Below are positions 19,665-30,690 of a stretch of DNA of 64,000 bases, piece by piece. Position numbers and translations under genes: made by a program. The stretch's first letter is position 1; every line of letters begins with the position of its first letter. The stretch is from Nephrocerus scutellatus (lineage: Eukaryota > Arthropoda > Insecta > Diptera > Pipunculidae), in the NCBI GenBank assembly GCA_947095585.1, contig OX352761.1, positions 63,130,882 to 63,194,881 of the forward strand, in the 5' to 3' direction. Below the pieces are notes generated by a model, which made no database searches, was not told where the DNA came from, and saw only the letters and a list, made by a program, of their open reading frames with translations.

Positions 19665-20946
19665 AGCAAATTTTCAATTCAGTTGGACGAAACAACGGAT
19701 ATTACTAAATTGGCTCAGTTGTTAGTATATGTCAGGTACGTTTATAAAGAAAACGTGGAGGAAGATTGTTATTTTGTTGTCCTATGAAAGACCATACTAC
19801 AGGGAAAGACATATATTTTAAAGTTGACGAATTTTTAAAAACTGAAGGTTTAGAATGGAAAAATTGCTGTGGAATATGCACAGATGGTGCAAGAGCGATG
19901 ACGGGCAAAAATATTGGTTTTAAATCATTTTTTCAAGCTGCTCCTTATGATCATATAACTTTTACTCACTGTCTTATTCACCGAGAGGCCCTTGCAGCAA
20001 AAAAATTAGCACCAGAATTGAACGATGTGCTTCAGAATGCTGTTAAGATTATAAATTTTATTAAGAGCCATGCCCTTAACAGCCGCTTATTTTCAAATCT
20101 CTGCAAGGATACGGATTCCAACTACACAACTTTATTATTACATGCAGAAGTAAGATGGTTGTCAAGAGGTCAAAGTTTAAGAAGATTATTGTTATTAAAG
20201 GATGAAATCGAAATATTTTTAACCGGACGAAAATGTGAACTTGCTGCTTTTTTTAAAATGACTTATGGCTATCCAAGCTGTGTTATTTGTCAGATATCTT
20301 TGAGAAATTAAACGATCTCAACTTGTCTCTTCAAGGAAAAAATTGCGATATCTTTACTTCTAATGATAAAATTGAAAGTTTTATTAAAAAGATCAACATT
20401 TGGAAAAGTAGGGTAGAAAAGAATTCGTTCGAAATGTTTTCCAGTGTCGACAATTTTATAATCGAGAAAAATCATTGTAAAACTTTTATCGCAATAATTA
20501 TTGTAGATCACTTAAAAACGCTAGAAACACAGTTCCGCGCATATTTTATATTAAATATTGATTTCAAAAAGGTAGCTTGGATAGAAAAACCGTTTTGGAC
20601 TGACTTGAGTGAGATTGATCACCTGCCACTTAAAGCACAAGAGGAATTTGCTGAGCTTTCGAGTGACTCAAACTTAAAACTAAATTTTCCAAAAAAGCCC
20701 TTGACTGAATTCTGGATCGGAACTAGAACTGAATTTCCCACAATCGCTGATATGGCGTTAAATGTGCTTCTGCCATTCAACACCACATATTTATGTGAAG
20801 TTACTTTCTCAGCTTTAACACATATTAAATCCCAATATCGTTCATCGCTAAAAAATGTTGAAGAGGTCTTACGTCCAGCAGTGTCAAACATTCCACCAAG
20901 ATTTAATTTGTTATGCAATAAAAACCAGGCACATCCATCTCATTAA
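19665..20946 (+). pseudogene. hAT transposase, ZBED5/SCAND3-like, 5'-truncated and frameshifted
   Basis: Three frames together give a hAT transposase: IQLDETTDIT right after the gap, CTDGARAMTG (DDE region) with HCLIHREAL near 19880-20000, EVRWLSRGQSLRRL near 20160, and the C-terminal dimerisation domain with ALNVLLPFNTTYLCEVTFSA and VRPAVSNIPPRF-like end near 20750-20910. Frameshifts lie near 19780 and 20270. The N-terminal BED zinc finger would lie in or before the gap. A 3' inverted-repeat end follows at 21299-21318. Confidence 0.85.
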
Positions 20947-21318
20947 ATTTTTTCCTTTAATTTTAATTTAATACTTACCACTCAACGACTGCGTTCGAAT
21001 ATATTCGAGCGAACTTAGACGGTCAGAATTTCCTTTTATTTATGTTATAGCAAAAAATGCAATTTTGATGAAAAATAGGGCATATAATTTTTGTAACTAT
21101 AATAAATACAATTTTACAACTTTTTGTGCAATTATTAATTTTAAATTTTTGTATGTTTCAAAACGAATTCTAAAACTATATTTTTTCATGTATATTGTTA
21201 CATAATAAATAAATCATCAAAAAATACTTATTTATCTTTCTGTTATATTTATATGGGGTCGCTAGGAAACTCGCAATCATAAATGGGGTCGTAAATGAAA
21301 AAAGTTTAAGAAGCCCTG
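20947..21318 (+). mobile_element. 3' subterminal region and terminal inverted repeat of the hAT element
   Basis: AT-rich tail with ATGGGGTCG repeated twice (21252, 21284), ending AAAAAAGTTTAAGAAGCCCTG. Read outward, CAGGGCTTCTTAAACTTTTT is a typical hAT terminus. The next eight bases (GTATAGAC) would be the target duplication, but the left end is lost. Confidence 0.65.
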
Positions 21319-22545
21319 GTATAGACCAATAAGTTCACTTCCAATTATCTCCAAGATATTTGAAAAATTGCTTCTCGACCGTATGGAAATAGCCATACAG
21401 CAAAAAAGCCTTATCCCCGACCATCAATTCGGATTACGTAGACAATTTTCAACAATTCAACAAGTTCATAGAGTAACAAATAAAATCCTCAACGACCTGG
21501 ACGAAAAAAGATATTGTGTAGCTTTAGTAGTTTATCTAGGCGTTGCTAAAGCATTCGGCAGTGTTTGGCATAAAGGACTTCTACAAAAACTAAAGCGAAT
21601 GCTACCAGACTAACTATCCTCTTATTAAGAGCTATTTAAACGAGAGATTATTTTATGTACAATACAATGACGGAAATTCAGATATATGCAAAGAAGACGC
21701 AGGTGTTCCTCAAGGAATTGTTTTGGGACCGATATTATACCTTTTATATACAGCTGACATACCAAAACCAAGGAATCTAAACACTATGGTAGCAACATTT
21801 GCAGATGACACGGTGATTCTTTCCTCTCCTAATTGGCTTCAAACGGCTAACAACACAATACAGGACATACTGGACAAAAAAGTTGACTGGTTCAGCAGAT
21901 GGGGAATTCACGTCAATGAAAATAAAACAGTACAAGTAATTTATACCACCAAAAGAAGTTTTAGCCCTCAAGCCATTTATTTAAACAATAAGCAAATTCC
22001 TATTGACAACCATGCCAAATACCTGGGAATTCACATAGACAACAAACTGACATGGAAACATCACATAACACAAAAACGAAACCAAATTAAAATCAAATTT
22101 AGACAACTTTATTGGCTCTTAAAAAAAGTTCAAAACTATCGACAGAAAACAAACTGCTAATATACAAAACCATAATCAAACCTATCTGGACATATGGAAT
22201 ACAGATATGGGGCACCGCCAGTACATCAAATGTAGCCGTTATTCAAAGACTGCAAAACAAAATCCTTCGGACAATTATAGATGCACCTTGGTATATATCT
22301 AATGACAGTATACATCGTGATCTTGGCATACCTTCAATCAATGAAGAAATAAGAAATATGAGCACACAACACATAAGAAAGTTGTCCACGCACACAAACA
22401 ATGACCTACAAGCTTTACCCTATCAGGAAACCATCAGAAGAAGACGACTTAAAAGACGCAGACCTGTAGACCTACAACAAAGATGAAAAAAGAGAAAAAA
22501 AATCATAAATTATAAATGTATGTATATGTAAATAAAACCAAAAAA
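21319..22545 (+). pseudogene. Jockey-clade LINE reverse transcriptase, 5'-truncated
   Basis: RT segments in order are YRPISSLPIISKIFEKLLLD, IPDHQFGLRRQFSTIQQVHR, a damaged catalytic region (VYLGVAKAF), PILYLLYT, the ADD box FADDTVILSS near 21800 and the thumb AKYLGIHIDNKLTWKHHI. The C-terminal half has NKLLIYKTIIKPIWTYGIQI and LGIPSINEEI (22112-22486). Stops and frameshifts lie near 21612, 21720 and 22100. The 3' end has AATAAAACCAAAAAAG near 22535, a weak poly(A). The left edge coincides with the hAT terminus. Confidence 0.8.
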
Positions 22546-23727
22546 GAAGTATCAAGATAATGAGATTATCCTTGTATTGTTATATCCGGTGAAATGTATG
22601 TACAATCAATTACTTAATGTCCTATTAAGGACAGATGTAAAATTTAATTGGGAAGTAAAAAAAAAAAAAGTGTTTATTTATATAATCATTTTATTTCATT
22701 GACTGAATAATTTCTGTGATATTAAGGTTTAAGGATTTAGGATTATGTGCAATATTCTATATTAGATTTAGATTTATCTGTGCTATTTTATTCTATTATG
22801 ACGATTTTTTTAAACCTATTTATTTTAACTTTTTATTGTATATTATTTTTGGACGTTTTTATAGGCATAACTTATTTATGTGGTAATATAGATACGGTTA
22901 TCAAACATTAGAGCAAGAAGTGTAAGAAAAGAATAGAGCATGAGCAGAGTTCAGGGAGTAGGCCCTTGACCCACGTTCGGTAACACGCTCGCGGAGACTC
23001 TTCTGAAAGGTATACGCATATGTATAATGCTTAAGCTAAACTGCAATCAGATTTAAAAAAATGCGAAATCACTACCCTATACGCTTTCCTTTTTTTACGT
23101 ACTATTTTTACTCATGACCTCTCATAAAATAGAGACGAGCCTGTTACGGACGCGTATTGGTCGCAGCATACTAAAATAGCCACTCACCCTTTTTTCAAAA
23201 TCCTAAGATGTTGACGTCGGCAGCGACGCAGCATTGTACTGATTGTATCTGAAAAGGAAGGAAAAACAAAAGCAGAATCCCAACTTCATTAAAATACATT
23301 TCACCTACCTGTACAATGAGATAATCCGCAGCTGACGTCGACGTCGAATGCATGTGCCGAGAAAGCAAAATAAAAATGGTAAAACAGCATTCTACAACAA
23401 ACATTAAAACAGAGACGCGATACTTTTTGGAAAAGGCAGAAATCGCGCCTCTAGATTATAGATTTTCACTTACCTGTTGATAGTTCACAGCAGCAAAGTC
23501 CACTATTTCCGCATGCATGTAAATGCACTGCATTTTTCTTCTTCCAATTCAATACAGGGCTAGGGCCTGGATATTTCCCCAGCCCTGTTGACACTGAACA
23601 AAATCCAAATTTTCACACGCGATTATCAAATAATAAATTTAAAAAAAGAACAAACAAAAGAAATCAAATGAAAACCAAAACACAAAAGTCGAAACTCACT
23701 ATTTGACAACAAAAAAAACAACCCATA
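22546..23727. other. Unassigned sequence, possible minus-strand splice donors
   Basis: No recognised domain. On the minus strand ATTGTACAG/GTAGGTGAAA (near 23310) and TATCAACAG/GTAAGTGAAA (near 23475) look like strong 5' splice sites, each preceded by a short open stretch with ATG. A short inverted repeat (CAGGGCT ... AGCCCTG, 23556-23587) lies nearby. Host exon fragments are possible but unproven. Confidence 0.3.
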
Positions 23728-24136
23728 AAAATACAATTTTTCATGTAAATTCTCTAATAGGAGATATGTGTTAAAATTTGAAGAAAATCGAGCTAATTTT
23801 TAAAAAATTTATATGGGCACCCCTCGGACCTCAGGGCCTCACTCCAAAAACTTTACAAACAATTTTGTCCATCGGAGATACAAAAAAAAAAAAAAATCGG
23901 GTAAATTTTTTAAAATATTTGCATGGGAGCCCCCCCGACCCCGAGGTCCGAGGGACCTTAAATTTTAATAGAAAGTGTTGTCGCCGGAAATATACATGTG
24001 TGCAAAATTTCAATAAAATCGGGCTATGGGAAGTGGGTTAAAAATTAATCGCAAGATTCCATGACACACAAATCCATACACAAACCCACACACAAACCCA
24101 CGTACACACGGGCACGCGAAGTTAATATAGAGAATT
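23728..24136. repeat. Composite repeat family, copy 2
   Basis: It begins AACAACCCATAAAAAT, then ATTCTCTAATAGGAGATA, several ~115-bp units with GAAGAAAATCG and ATCGGAGATACA, and ends with ACGGGCACGCGAAGTTAATATAGAGAATTT. ATTCTCTA near the left and TAGAGAAT near the right are inverted. The layout matches 27281-27838. Confidence 0.8.
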
Positions 24137-24692
24137 TAAAAAACAAATTATTGACTAATATCTGTCACTCTATATGTTTACATAAGTCATCTGTTCTAAA
24201 TGGACTACAGTGATTAAAGGTTGGGGAAGCATAGGGATTTTTAATAGATTATCTTACTGGAAATGGGTTTGAGTGTTTGATGTGTGTATATATTAATAAT
24301 TGTTTAAGTGTCGTATGATCGTTATTCATGTTTAATGTTTATTAGTAATTGTAATTTTTAAGTTTAAAAAAAGGACAGAAATAAGACATGGCTTACGCAC
24401 TATTTACGGACAAAAAAAGGAGAATACAAAGGACAAAATAATACTTGACGTATAAATAATTTCGAGAATGTTCGATGGCGAAAAATGGGGATGTGGTAGC
24501 CGGTCGATAGGTGGATGATTTATGGCCAGCCAATAGAATAGCATTTAGAAGAGTTAGTTGGAAATTTACCATCAGCAGAGAGAGTCGTAGACGAACAGCT
24601 TGTAGTGTAAAGTCGCTTCCTTTTTGAAAGTAAAAGAAAATTTTTTTTAAGCAAAGACCAGAAAAGAAGATAAAAAAATTTAAAAAGTTTAA
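24137..24692. other. Unassigned AT-rich sequence
   Basis: No gene recognised. A stretch around 24560-24610 (CATCAGCAGAGAGAGTCGTAGACGAAC) is less AT-rich and could be leader sequence of the repeat-bearing unit that follows. Confidence 0.4.
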
Positions 24693-24840
24693 TAGTGATT
24701 TTAAATTACACCGCAATATTTAAAAAGTGCGAGCACGCAAAAATTCAACTATCAGTTAGTGAATTTAAATTACACAGCAAAATTTAAAAAAGTGCGAGTA
24801 CGCAAAAAATTCAACCATCAGTTAGTAATTTTTAAATTAC
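24693..24840. repeat. ~70-bp direct repeat (2 copies)
   Basis: TTAAATTACAC, GTGCGAG(C/T)ACGCAAAAA and TTCAAC(T/C)ATCAGTTAGT occur twice with about 75-bp spacing. Confidence 0.8.
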
Positions 24841-25230
24841 ATAGTAAAAACTGAAAATAGTGCAAATGCGCTTAACGCCATTTTTTCGCGTAATTCGAAG
24901 TGTTTCGAAATTTTAAAACTGTCCATAATTGGATCCTCCATTTTTTTTAAAAAAAAGTGAAAATAGTGCAAATGCGCTAAACGCCATTTTTTTTGCGTAA
25001 TTCGAAGTGTTTCGAAATTTTAAAACTGTCCATAATTGGATCCTCCATTTTTTTTAAAAAAAAAAGTGAAAATAGTGTAAATGCGCTAAATGCCATTTTC
25101 TTGCGTAATTCGAAGTGTTTCGAAATTTTAAAACTGTCCATAACAGGATACTCCAATTTTTTTTTAAAAAAGTGAAAAAGGTGAAAATAGTGCAAATGCG
25201 CTAAACGCCATTTTTGCGTAATTTCAACTA
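24841..25230. repeat. ~110-bp tandem array (about 3.5 copies)
   Basis: Units start near 24852, 24960, 25068 and 25186 and contain AAAATAGTGCAAATGCGCTAAACGCCATTTTT, GCGTAATTCGAAGTGTTTCG and AAAACTGTCCATAA. The last unit is cut after GCGTAATTTC and runs into a small ORF. Confidence 0.85.
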
Positions 25231-25402
25231 TGTGCCTAAGAGTAAACCGCCCAGTTTCTTTCCTAAAAAAACAGGAGGAATCAAATATTCGAAAACTACA
25301 TCATCAACCATCCATGTAGTTAACATTAAATTTTCGGAGCTTTCTCAGCTTACCCAAGACACGAGCCACTTAATCATAGAATCCGAGAGAATAATTTCTT
25401 AA
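25214..25402 (+). other. Short ORF after the tandem array, unknown
   Basis: A 62-codon frame that starts inside the last repeat unit (GCGTAATTTC...) and reads a polar, Ser/Thr/Lys-rich peptide. No domain is recognised. It could be the start of a retroelement ORF preceded by promoter repeats, or chance. Confidence 0.2.
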
Positions 25403-27280
25403 ATGAAACTTTAATAATCAGGAAGAAAAAGAAAGAGGACTGCTTCCCAAACCGTGCGACTGAGTTCTTTTTATTTATGATTTTGAAATTTGAGTTTTAA
25501 TTTTTTTTGATTTTTGATTTAGTTTTTTTATTGAGTTTTAATTTTATTCACTTTTGCGATAACATCGAGTTTTTTTATACATTGACTTAGTATCGATTTT
25601 TTTTTATTATAATTTAAAGTTGAGTTCCTCTACTTCTAAGTTTCTTGATTGATTTTATTCTAAATTGAGTTTTTTTTTACCGTTTTGATTTTTTTTTTGA
25701 TTTAGTTAGTTTAAAATCGAGTTTTTTTTTTGTTTTTAATTAACACACATTTAAACAATAGTATAAACTGCACTCAGTAGTTAATAATAATAAATCATTA
25801 ACCAAATTCTGAAACAGGTTCGTCAATGAGATCATGCCGGCAAGATATCTTTGATTTCAACCAAGTAAGTGTCATTTACATAATTTCCTTTTGCTACTAA
25901 TGGCAGTATATAACAAATTTAACTTTTGAATTTTAAATTTTTGGAAAAGAAACAAGTTTTCATTTATATATTTTTCATTTTCATTATATATTTTTACATT
26001 TCAATTGAATTTTTATTTTGAAACACATTTATAACTTTTGTTGGTAAACATATATACATTAAATATACCTTTTAATTTTAGTTTTACATACTTTGTTTTA
26101 ATTTGAAGTTTTTTTTAATAAAAAGTAACACATGTATTTGTAAATTGAAAATATAAAGACGTGACTTCTTATTGCCGTTGCCCATTGGGTGGGAGGCACA
26201 TTCCTTTTTGATTATATTTTCTTATTGGTCCTCACCTTTTTTTTTATATATTTTTTTTTTTTTTATAAAGTGACTCATTGCCAAGGGAGGACTCCCTTAG
26301 TGAGTAGACGAGTTGGCTGTAGGTGTGTGGCTGGGGTTGTTGATCCCACGGTGATTTCTCTCAGCGCTTTTCAGATATGACTCGACGGACTGCGAACAGA
26401 TGGACTTAGTAAAGTCGACCATTTCCTTCGTGATTTTGTGAGGCCTCGGTACAGGTGCAATCAAGTCATTCCTTTTTAGATTTAACTATCTAGTAAAGAA
26501 AAAATAAAAATTTCCTATAATAGGTTAAACTTTCCTATAAGAAAAGGAAATTTTTCTTTGTTAAGTTTAGTATAATTTTAGTTTAGAATATTATAGTTAT
26601 AAGTGTTTAGAATTTAAAAACAAAGGAAGGACCTGGCTGCACCGGGACTAAGGGACGCTATCCTTTATTCCCTCCTTTATCCAGCCCCTTTGATTCCGAT
26701 TTTCCTTTTTTTTATAAGTCGACACGACAAATTTTTTTGTTCATGACGAGGTGTCACTGGTTAGAGACAAGGACCGCCCGTCCGACGAGCTAAGCCGAGC
26801 AACCGCGAGCGTGTCGCGACGTCCTTGCCAGTGGCAGAACCCCAAGTGGGACCTCGCTCCATAACAGAGTTAGTGATGGTGGTGGTCGCTATGCGGGTGT
26901 ATGTAGTTTTATGGCGTTGCCTTGATGGCAGGGCTATGGAACTGGGTGCATCTGCTATTTGAACATTACTGTCGCTCCCGTAGGGACTTAGTTTTAAATG
27001 TTTGGCGTAAGGTATTTTAAGTAGGTTAGTTTAGTTTTAGGTAGTTTTGTATGTTTTTAGTTTATAAGATATGTTATGAGAGCTTTTCACAAATTTCTCT
27101 GAATTGAAAAAATAATAAACAAATAAATTAAATATTTAAGGAAAAAAAAAAGATATAGAATGTAGTGAAAACCAACGTCGGGTGATTAACTAGTTAAGGC
27201 TAATATAGACGTAAGTTATTTATTTATTACTTACAATAGTCTTAGAAACACAATGATCTTTTGTTAATTAAATGGATTAA
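25403..27280. other. Unassigned AT-rich sequence with T-rich tracts
   Basis: 25440-25750 is T-rich with recurring TTGAGTTTTAATTT-like phrases. 26160-26480 and 26620-27000 are more balanced, with a hairpin at 26755-26833 and a CG-rich loop. No protein signature was found in either strand. Confidence 0.4.
26755..26833. repeat. Bulged inverted repeat with CG-rich loop
   Basis: CACTGG (26755) plus CAAGGAC (26768) pair with GTCCTTGCCAGTG (26821-26833), leaving a 7-base bulge. The loop is rich in CG dinucleotides. Confidence 0.6.
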
Positions 27281-27838
27281 AAAAAAAACAACCCATAAAA
27301 ATCTAAATTTTTCGTGTAAATTCTCTAACCGGGGATACACAATGTGCAAATATTGAATAAATTAGAGTAAATTTTTAAAAAAAATTGTTTTGGAGCCCCC
27401 TATCCCAATCACTCCAAAATTTTTACAAATAGCCTTTCCATAGGAGGTTAACATGTGTATAACATTTGAAGAAAATCGGGTAAATTTTTTACATTTTTGT
27501 TGTATGTGTCCTTCCGCCACATCGGAGATACACATGCGGAGGGCCCGATCACTTCCAAATTTTTACAAAAAGTGTTCTACATCTGAGATACACTTGCGTA
27601 TAAAATTTGAAGATAATCAGGTACTCTTTTTTAATAAATTTGTATGGGTGCCCCCCACCCCAGAACCCGATCACTTCTAAATTTTTTTAAAAAGTGTTGT
27701 CCATCGGAGATACACATGTGTGCAAATTTTGAATAAAATCGGACTTTATGAAGTGGGTTAAAAATTGATCAGAAAATTCTACCCACCAGCCAGCCAGCCA
27801 GCCACGGGCACGCGAAGTTAATATAGAGAATGTAAAAA
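27281..27838. repeat. Composite repeat family, copy 3
   Basis: Same start (AACAACCCATAAAAAT, ATTCTCTAACCGGGGATA), internal ~115-bp units with ATCGGAGATACACATG, and the same end (CAGCCAGCCAGCC, then ACGGGCACGCGAAGTTAATATAGAGAAT) as copy 2. Confidence 0.85.
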
Positions 27839-28039
27839 ATTGAAATTTTTCTTGCAAATTCTTCAATAACCAAAAGTATACTGAATTCCACTATAAATGC
27901 TGAAAATCAAAAACAAATGCGAAGCACTGCAACCCAACAACGAAACAACCACAATCGTAAAGCAAGCAGCGTGCTTACAGCGCATCATCTCATCAGCGCA
28001 CACAGAACACAGTCATTATAGTATTATGATATGATCTGA
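27839..28039. other. Unassigned spacer between composite repeats
   Basis: About 200 bases without recognisable gene; only weak resemblance (TTCTTGCAAATTCTTCAATAACC) to the start of the composite repeat. Confidence 0.3.
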
Positions 28040-28262
28040 TGCCGTTATATGGAAAAAAAAGTTGTATTGGAGCTCCCCGATCCCGCAGCCCGATCACTCT
28101 CTATAGAAATAGAAAGTATTGTCATGGGAAATACACATGTGTACAAAGTTTGAATAAATTCGGACTTTAAAAAGTGTGTTAAAAATTGTTTACAAGATTG
28201 TGCCCATCAGCCAGCCAGCCAGCCAGCCACGGGCACGCGAAGTTAATATAGAGAATTTAAAA
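28040..28262. repeat. Composite repeat family, copy 4 (3' end)
   Basis: A truncated copy: one unit (GGAGCTCCCCGATCCC, ATAGAAAGTATTGTC), then the AGCCAGCC run and the ACGGGCACGCGAAGTTAATATAGAGAATTT end. Confidence 0.8.
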
Positions 28263-29070
28263 AAGGTCCTTGCAGTAAGTTCGGAATTACCTGTACGCAT
28301 GTACGGAGGTCCACATTTACACAGATCATCAGCCACTCACGTTTGCAATCTCGGATAGAGACTGAAGGGTTGGAAAGCTCACATCGAAGAATATGCACCG
28401 TTTTTCGTTACAAGCCTGGCAAGGAGAATGTTGTAGCTGATACACTGTCAAGGCAACTGATGCACCATAATACAGGAGATACGGAATCGACAATCGTACA
28501 CACAGGTGATTACGTAAATCAGTCTTAAATCCTGTAAACTGCTTTAGAAATCAGATAATCTTAAGAGAAGAAAAAACAAAATTCTGCAGACGCCAAATTA
28601 ATAGGCACATAATAGGGTGTACAGATTTCGATTTCTTGAGATAAAAGCTAAGCGAATACAGCACATCAATGGGGTTAGCTGTGAATAGCTGAGATACAGA
28701 GCTGGATAAAGGTAAATTTCTGTAACATTAGAATTTAGTAATAGATATAACCAATGCTGATGATCAATTAGAGATAATCGCATGGGAGCACAATCGAGCA
28801 CATAGGGCCTATAACGAAGTAGTTTAACCAATTCTAGAGAATTTCACTTTCCCAGAATGAGCAAGCAGGTGAAAGCTTTTATAGCTAACGTTGATATTTG
28901 CCTTCAGTCCAAGTATAACCGGAGGCCGGTAGAAGAGCCTATCCAAGTGACAGCTATACCATCTCAGATTGGTGAGATAATACACACAGCTATTTTTTCG
29001 AAGTCGGGGAAACTATTTCTGACATGTATAGATAAGCTTTCAAAATTTGCGTTCAATAAACCCATTTTAT
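28263..29070 (+). pseudogene. pol: Pol fragment (RNase H end to integrase N-terminus), errantivirus B
   Basis: Shifted frames show RNase H with VHIYTDHQPLTFAISDRD near 28310, then the YKPGKENVVADTLSRQ end near 28420. The integrase zinc-binding region is near 28790-28960 (NFTFPRMSKQVKAF and VDICLQSKYNRRPVEEPIQ) and runs toward KLFLTCIDKLSKFA. Stops and frameshifts occur between 28360 and 28857. It breaks off where the CR1-like LINE begins; the catalytic core of the integrase is missing. Confidence 0.7.
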
Positions 29071-29079
29071 CCCATTCAA

Positions 29080-29990
29080 TAATATTAATAATATTCGGCG
29101 CGACAGACCATTGCGGTCCAAGGCCTAGCTTCTCGCAACCATTTAGAGCGTCACGAGTATTGCAGTTGAATTCAAGGAGAGGTGGCATGCAGCTGGCTAT
29201 TTCTCTTGAGCACCGCTGGTAGAAGAAGCGATAAAACAGTGACAAGCAAGAAACGTTCATGCGGTGTTCAAGCGAATCTATTGATTTCGCTATATTTTCG
29301 TCACCGATAAGTTTTATCGCGCGGTTTTGTATTCTATCAAGCTGATGCAAAGTAGTCTTACGCACACCAGACCAGATATGGCAATTGTACTCAAGTTTAG
29401 GGCGAATAAAAGCCTTGTATATGGTAGCCAGATCAGAGGGAGTGAAATATTTCTTCCACCGGGCTAGAAAAACTTAACAATTTGCAGCATTTTTAGCGAC
29501 GGTAAATATGTGGTCATTCCAACGAAGCTTGTCGTTAACGCACATACCGAGAATTGCAAGAGTTTTATAACGTTTGTTTGAGTTCGACATGAGAAGTGGA
29601 GGGACGTTCCTCAAACTTATATGAGAAGCTGAGAGTGCTGTCGGCGAAAGAGTGAATTGGATTAGAAGTCAGAGATAAGACATGATTAATAAAAATGAGG
29701 AAAAGAGTCGGGGACAAAACAGAGCCCTGGGGAACGCCAGCATTTAAGTAATGAACTTTAGACTTGAAACCGTCCAAAACAACTTGAATTGAGCGGTCCA
29801 AAAGGTAGCTTCTAATCCAATGAAGCAGTTTTTCATCGACTCCATAAGCACGCATTTTAGACAAAAGCACGTTAAACTCTGACCTAGACAGCATAATAAA
29901 ATGGGGAGAAAACAATCGAGTAGAATTTAACGCTTCCAAAACCCAATGCTGTCTCCTGTCGTCCAAGCGAATCCCAAATCCCATGCCATT
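29080..29990 (-). pseudogene. RT second half and C-terminal domain, CR1-like LINE
   Basis: Minus-strand order: LDDRRQHWVLEAL near 29965, MRAYGVDEKLLHWIRSYLLD, VLDGFKSKVHYLNAGVPQGS, SVLSPTLFLIFINHVLSLTS, a damaged ADD box (HSFADSTLS), then a deletion to ILGMCVNDKLRWNDHIFTVA and the C-terminal KTTLHQLDRIQNRAIKLIGD. It ends ALNGCEKLGLGPQWS. Premature stops occur near 29470. One Asp of the ADD box is lost, so the RT is inactive. Confidence 0.75.
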
Positions 29991-30690
29991 ATCCATGAAT
30001 GGCACTTGCATCGAGGAAACTGAAAATTTCCCAATTCTCGGTATGTGCGTCAAAGACAAGCTTCGTTGGAATGACCACATATTTACCGTCGCCAAAAATG
30101 CTGCGAAATGTTTAGGTTTTCTAATCCGGTGCAAGAAATTCTTCACTCCCTCTGACCTGGCTACTATCTACAAGGCCTTTATTCGCCCTAAACTTGAGTA
30201 CAATTGTCGTATCTGGTCTGGTTCGCCTAAAACCACCTTGCATCAACTAGATAGACTACAAAACCGTGCGATAAAACTTATCGGTGACGAAAACATTGCG
30301 AAATCAATTAATTCGCTTGAACACCGCAGGAACGTCTCTTGCTTGTCACTGTTTTATCGCTTCTTCCACCAGCGGTGCTCAAGAGAAATAGCCAGTTGCA
30401 TGCCACCTCTCCTTGTATTCAACCGCAATACTCGCGGCGCTCTAAATGCACATCAGTTTACCCTTAAGCCCATCTTCGGACGTACAGTTAAATTCAGGGA
30501 TTCGTTCTTCAGCCGTACAACACTTATGTGGAATGCTCTACCAAGCACTGTCTTTCCACATCACTATGATCCACAGACATTCAAGATACAAGGTCATAGA
30601 CATCTCCTCTCTTCTTCTCCTTTTCCCAAACGCCCACGCTGTGCCGGTACGAAGAAGGAGACGACGGCTCGCCTTTTTTAGGTATGGGCT
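29985..30690 (+). pseudogene. Inverted copy of the LINE 3' coding region
   Basis: A plus-strand 232-codon frame covers the same C-terminal region as the minus copy: ILGMCVKDKLRWNDHIFTVA, then PSDLATIYKAFIRPKLEYNC and LDRLQNRAIKLIGDENIAKS, and it runs further (FKIQGHRHLLSSSPFPKRP). It is better preserved than the minus copy. The region 30030-30445 is an inverted repeat of 29150-29560. Confidence 0.8.

Noticed and set aside
19263..19787. ORFs spanning the N run
   Set aside because: They are open only because N was read through.
23195..23404. 69-codon minus ORF
   Set aside because: No homology seen; only its possible splice donor was kept as a finding.
24393..24716. Phe/Leu-rich minus ORF of 107 codons
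   Set aside because: AT-rich composition gives hydrophobic codons by chance; no motif.
28201..28225. CAGC tetranucleotide run
   Set aside because: A short simple repeat that belongs to the end of the composite repeat family; not a separate feature.
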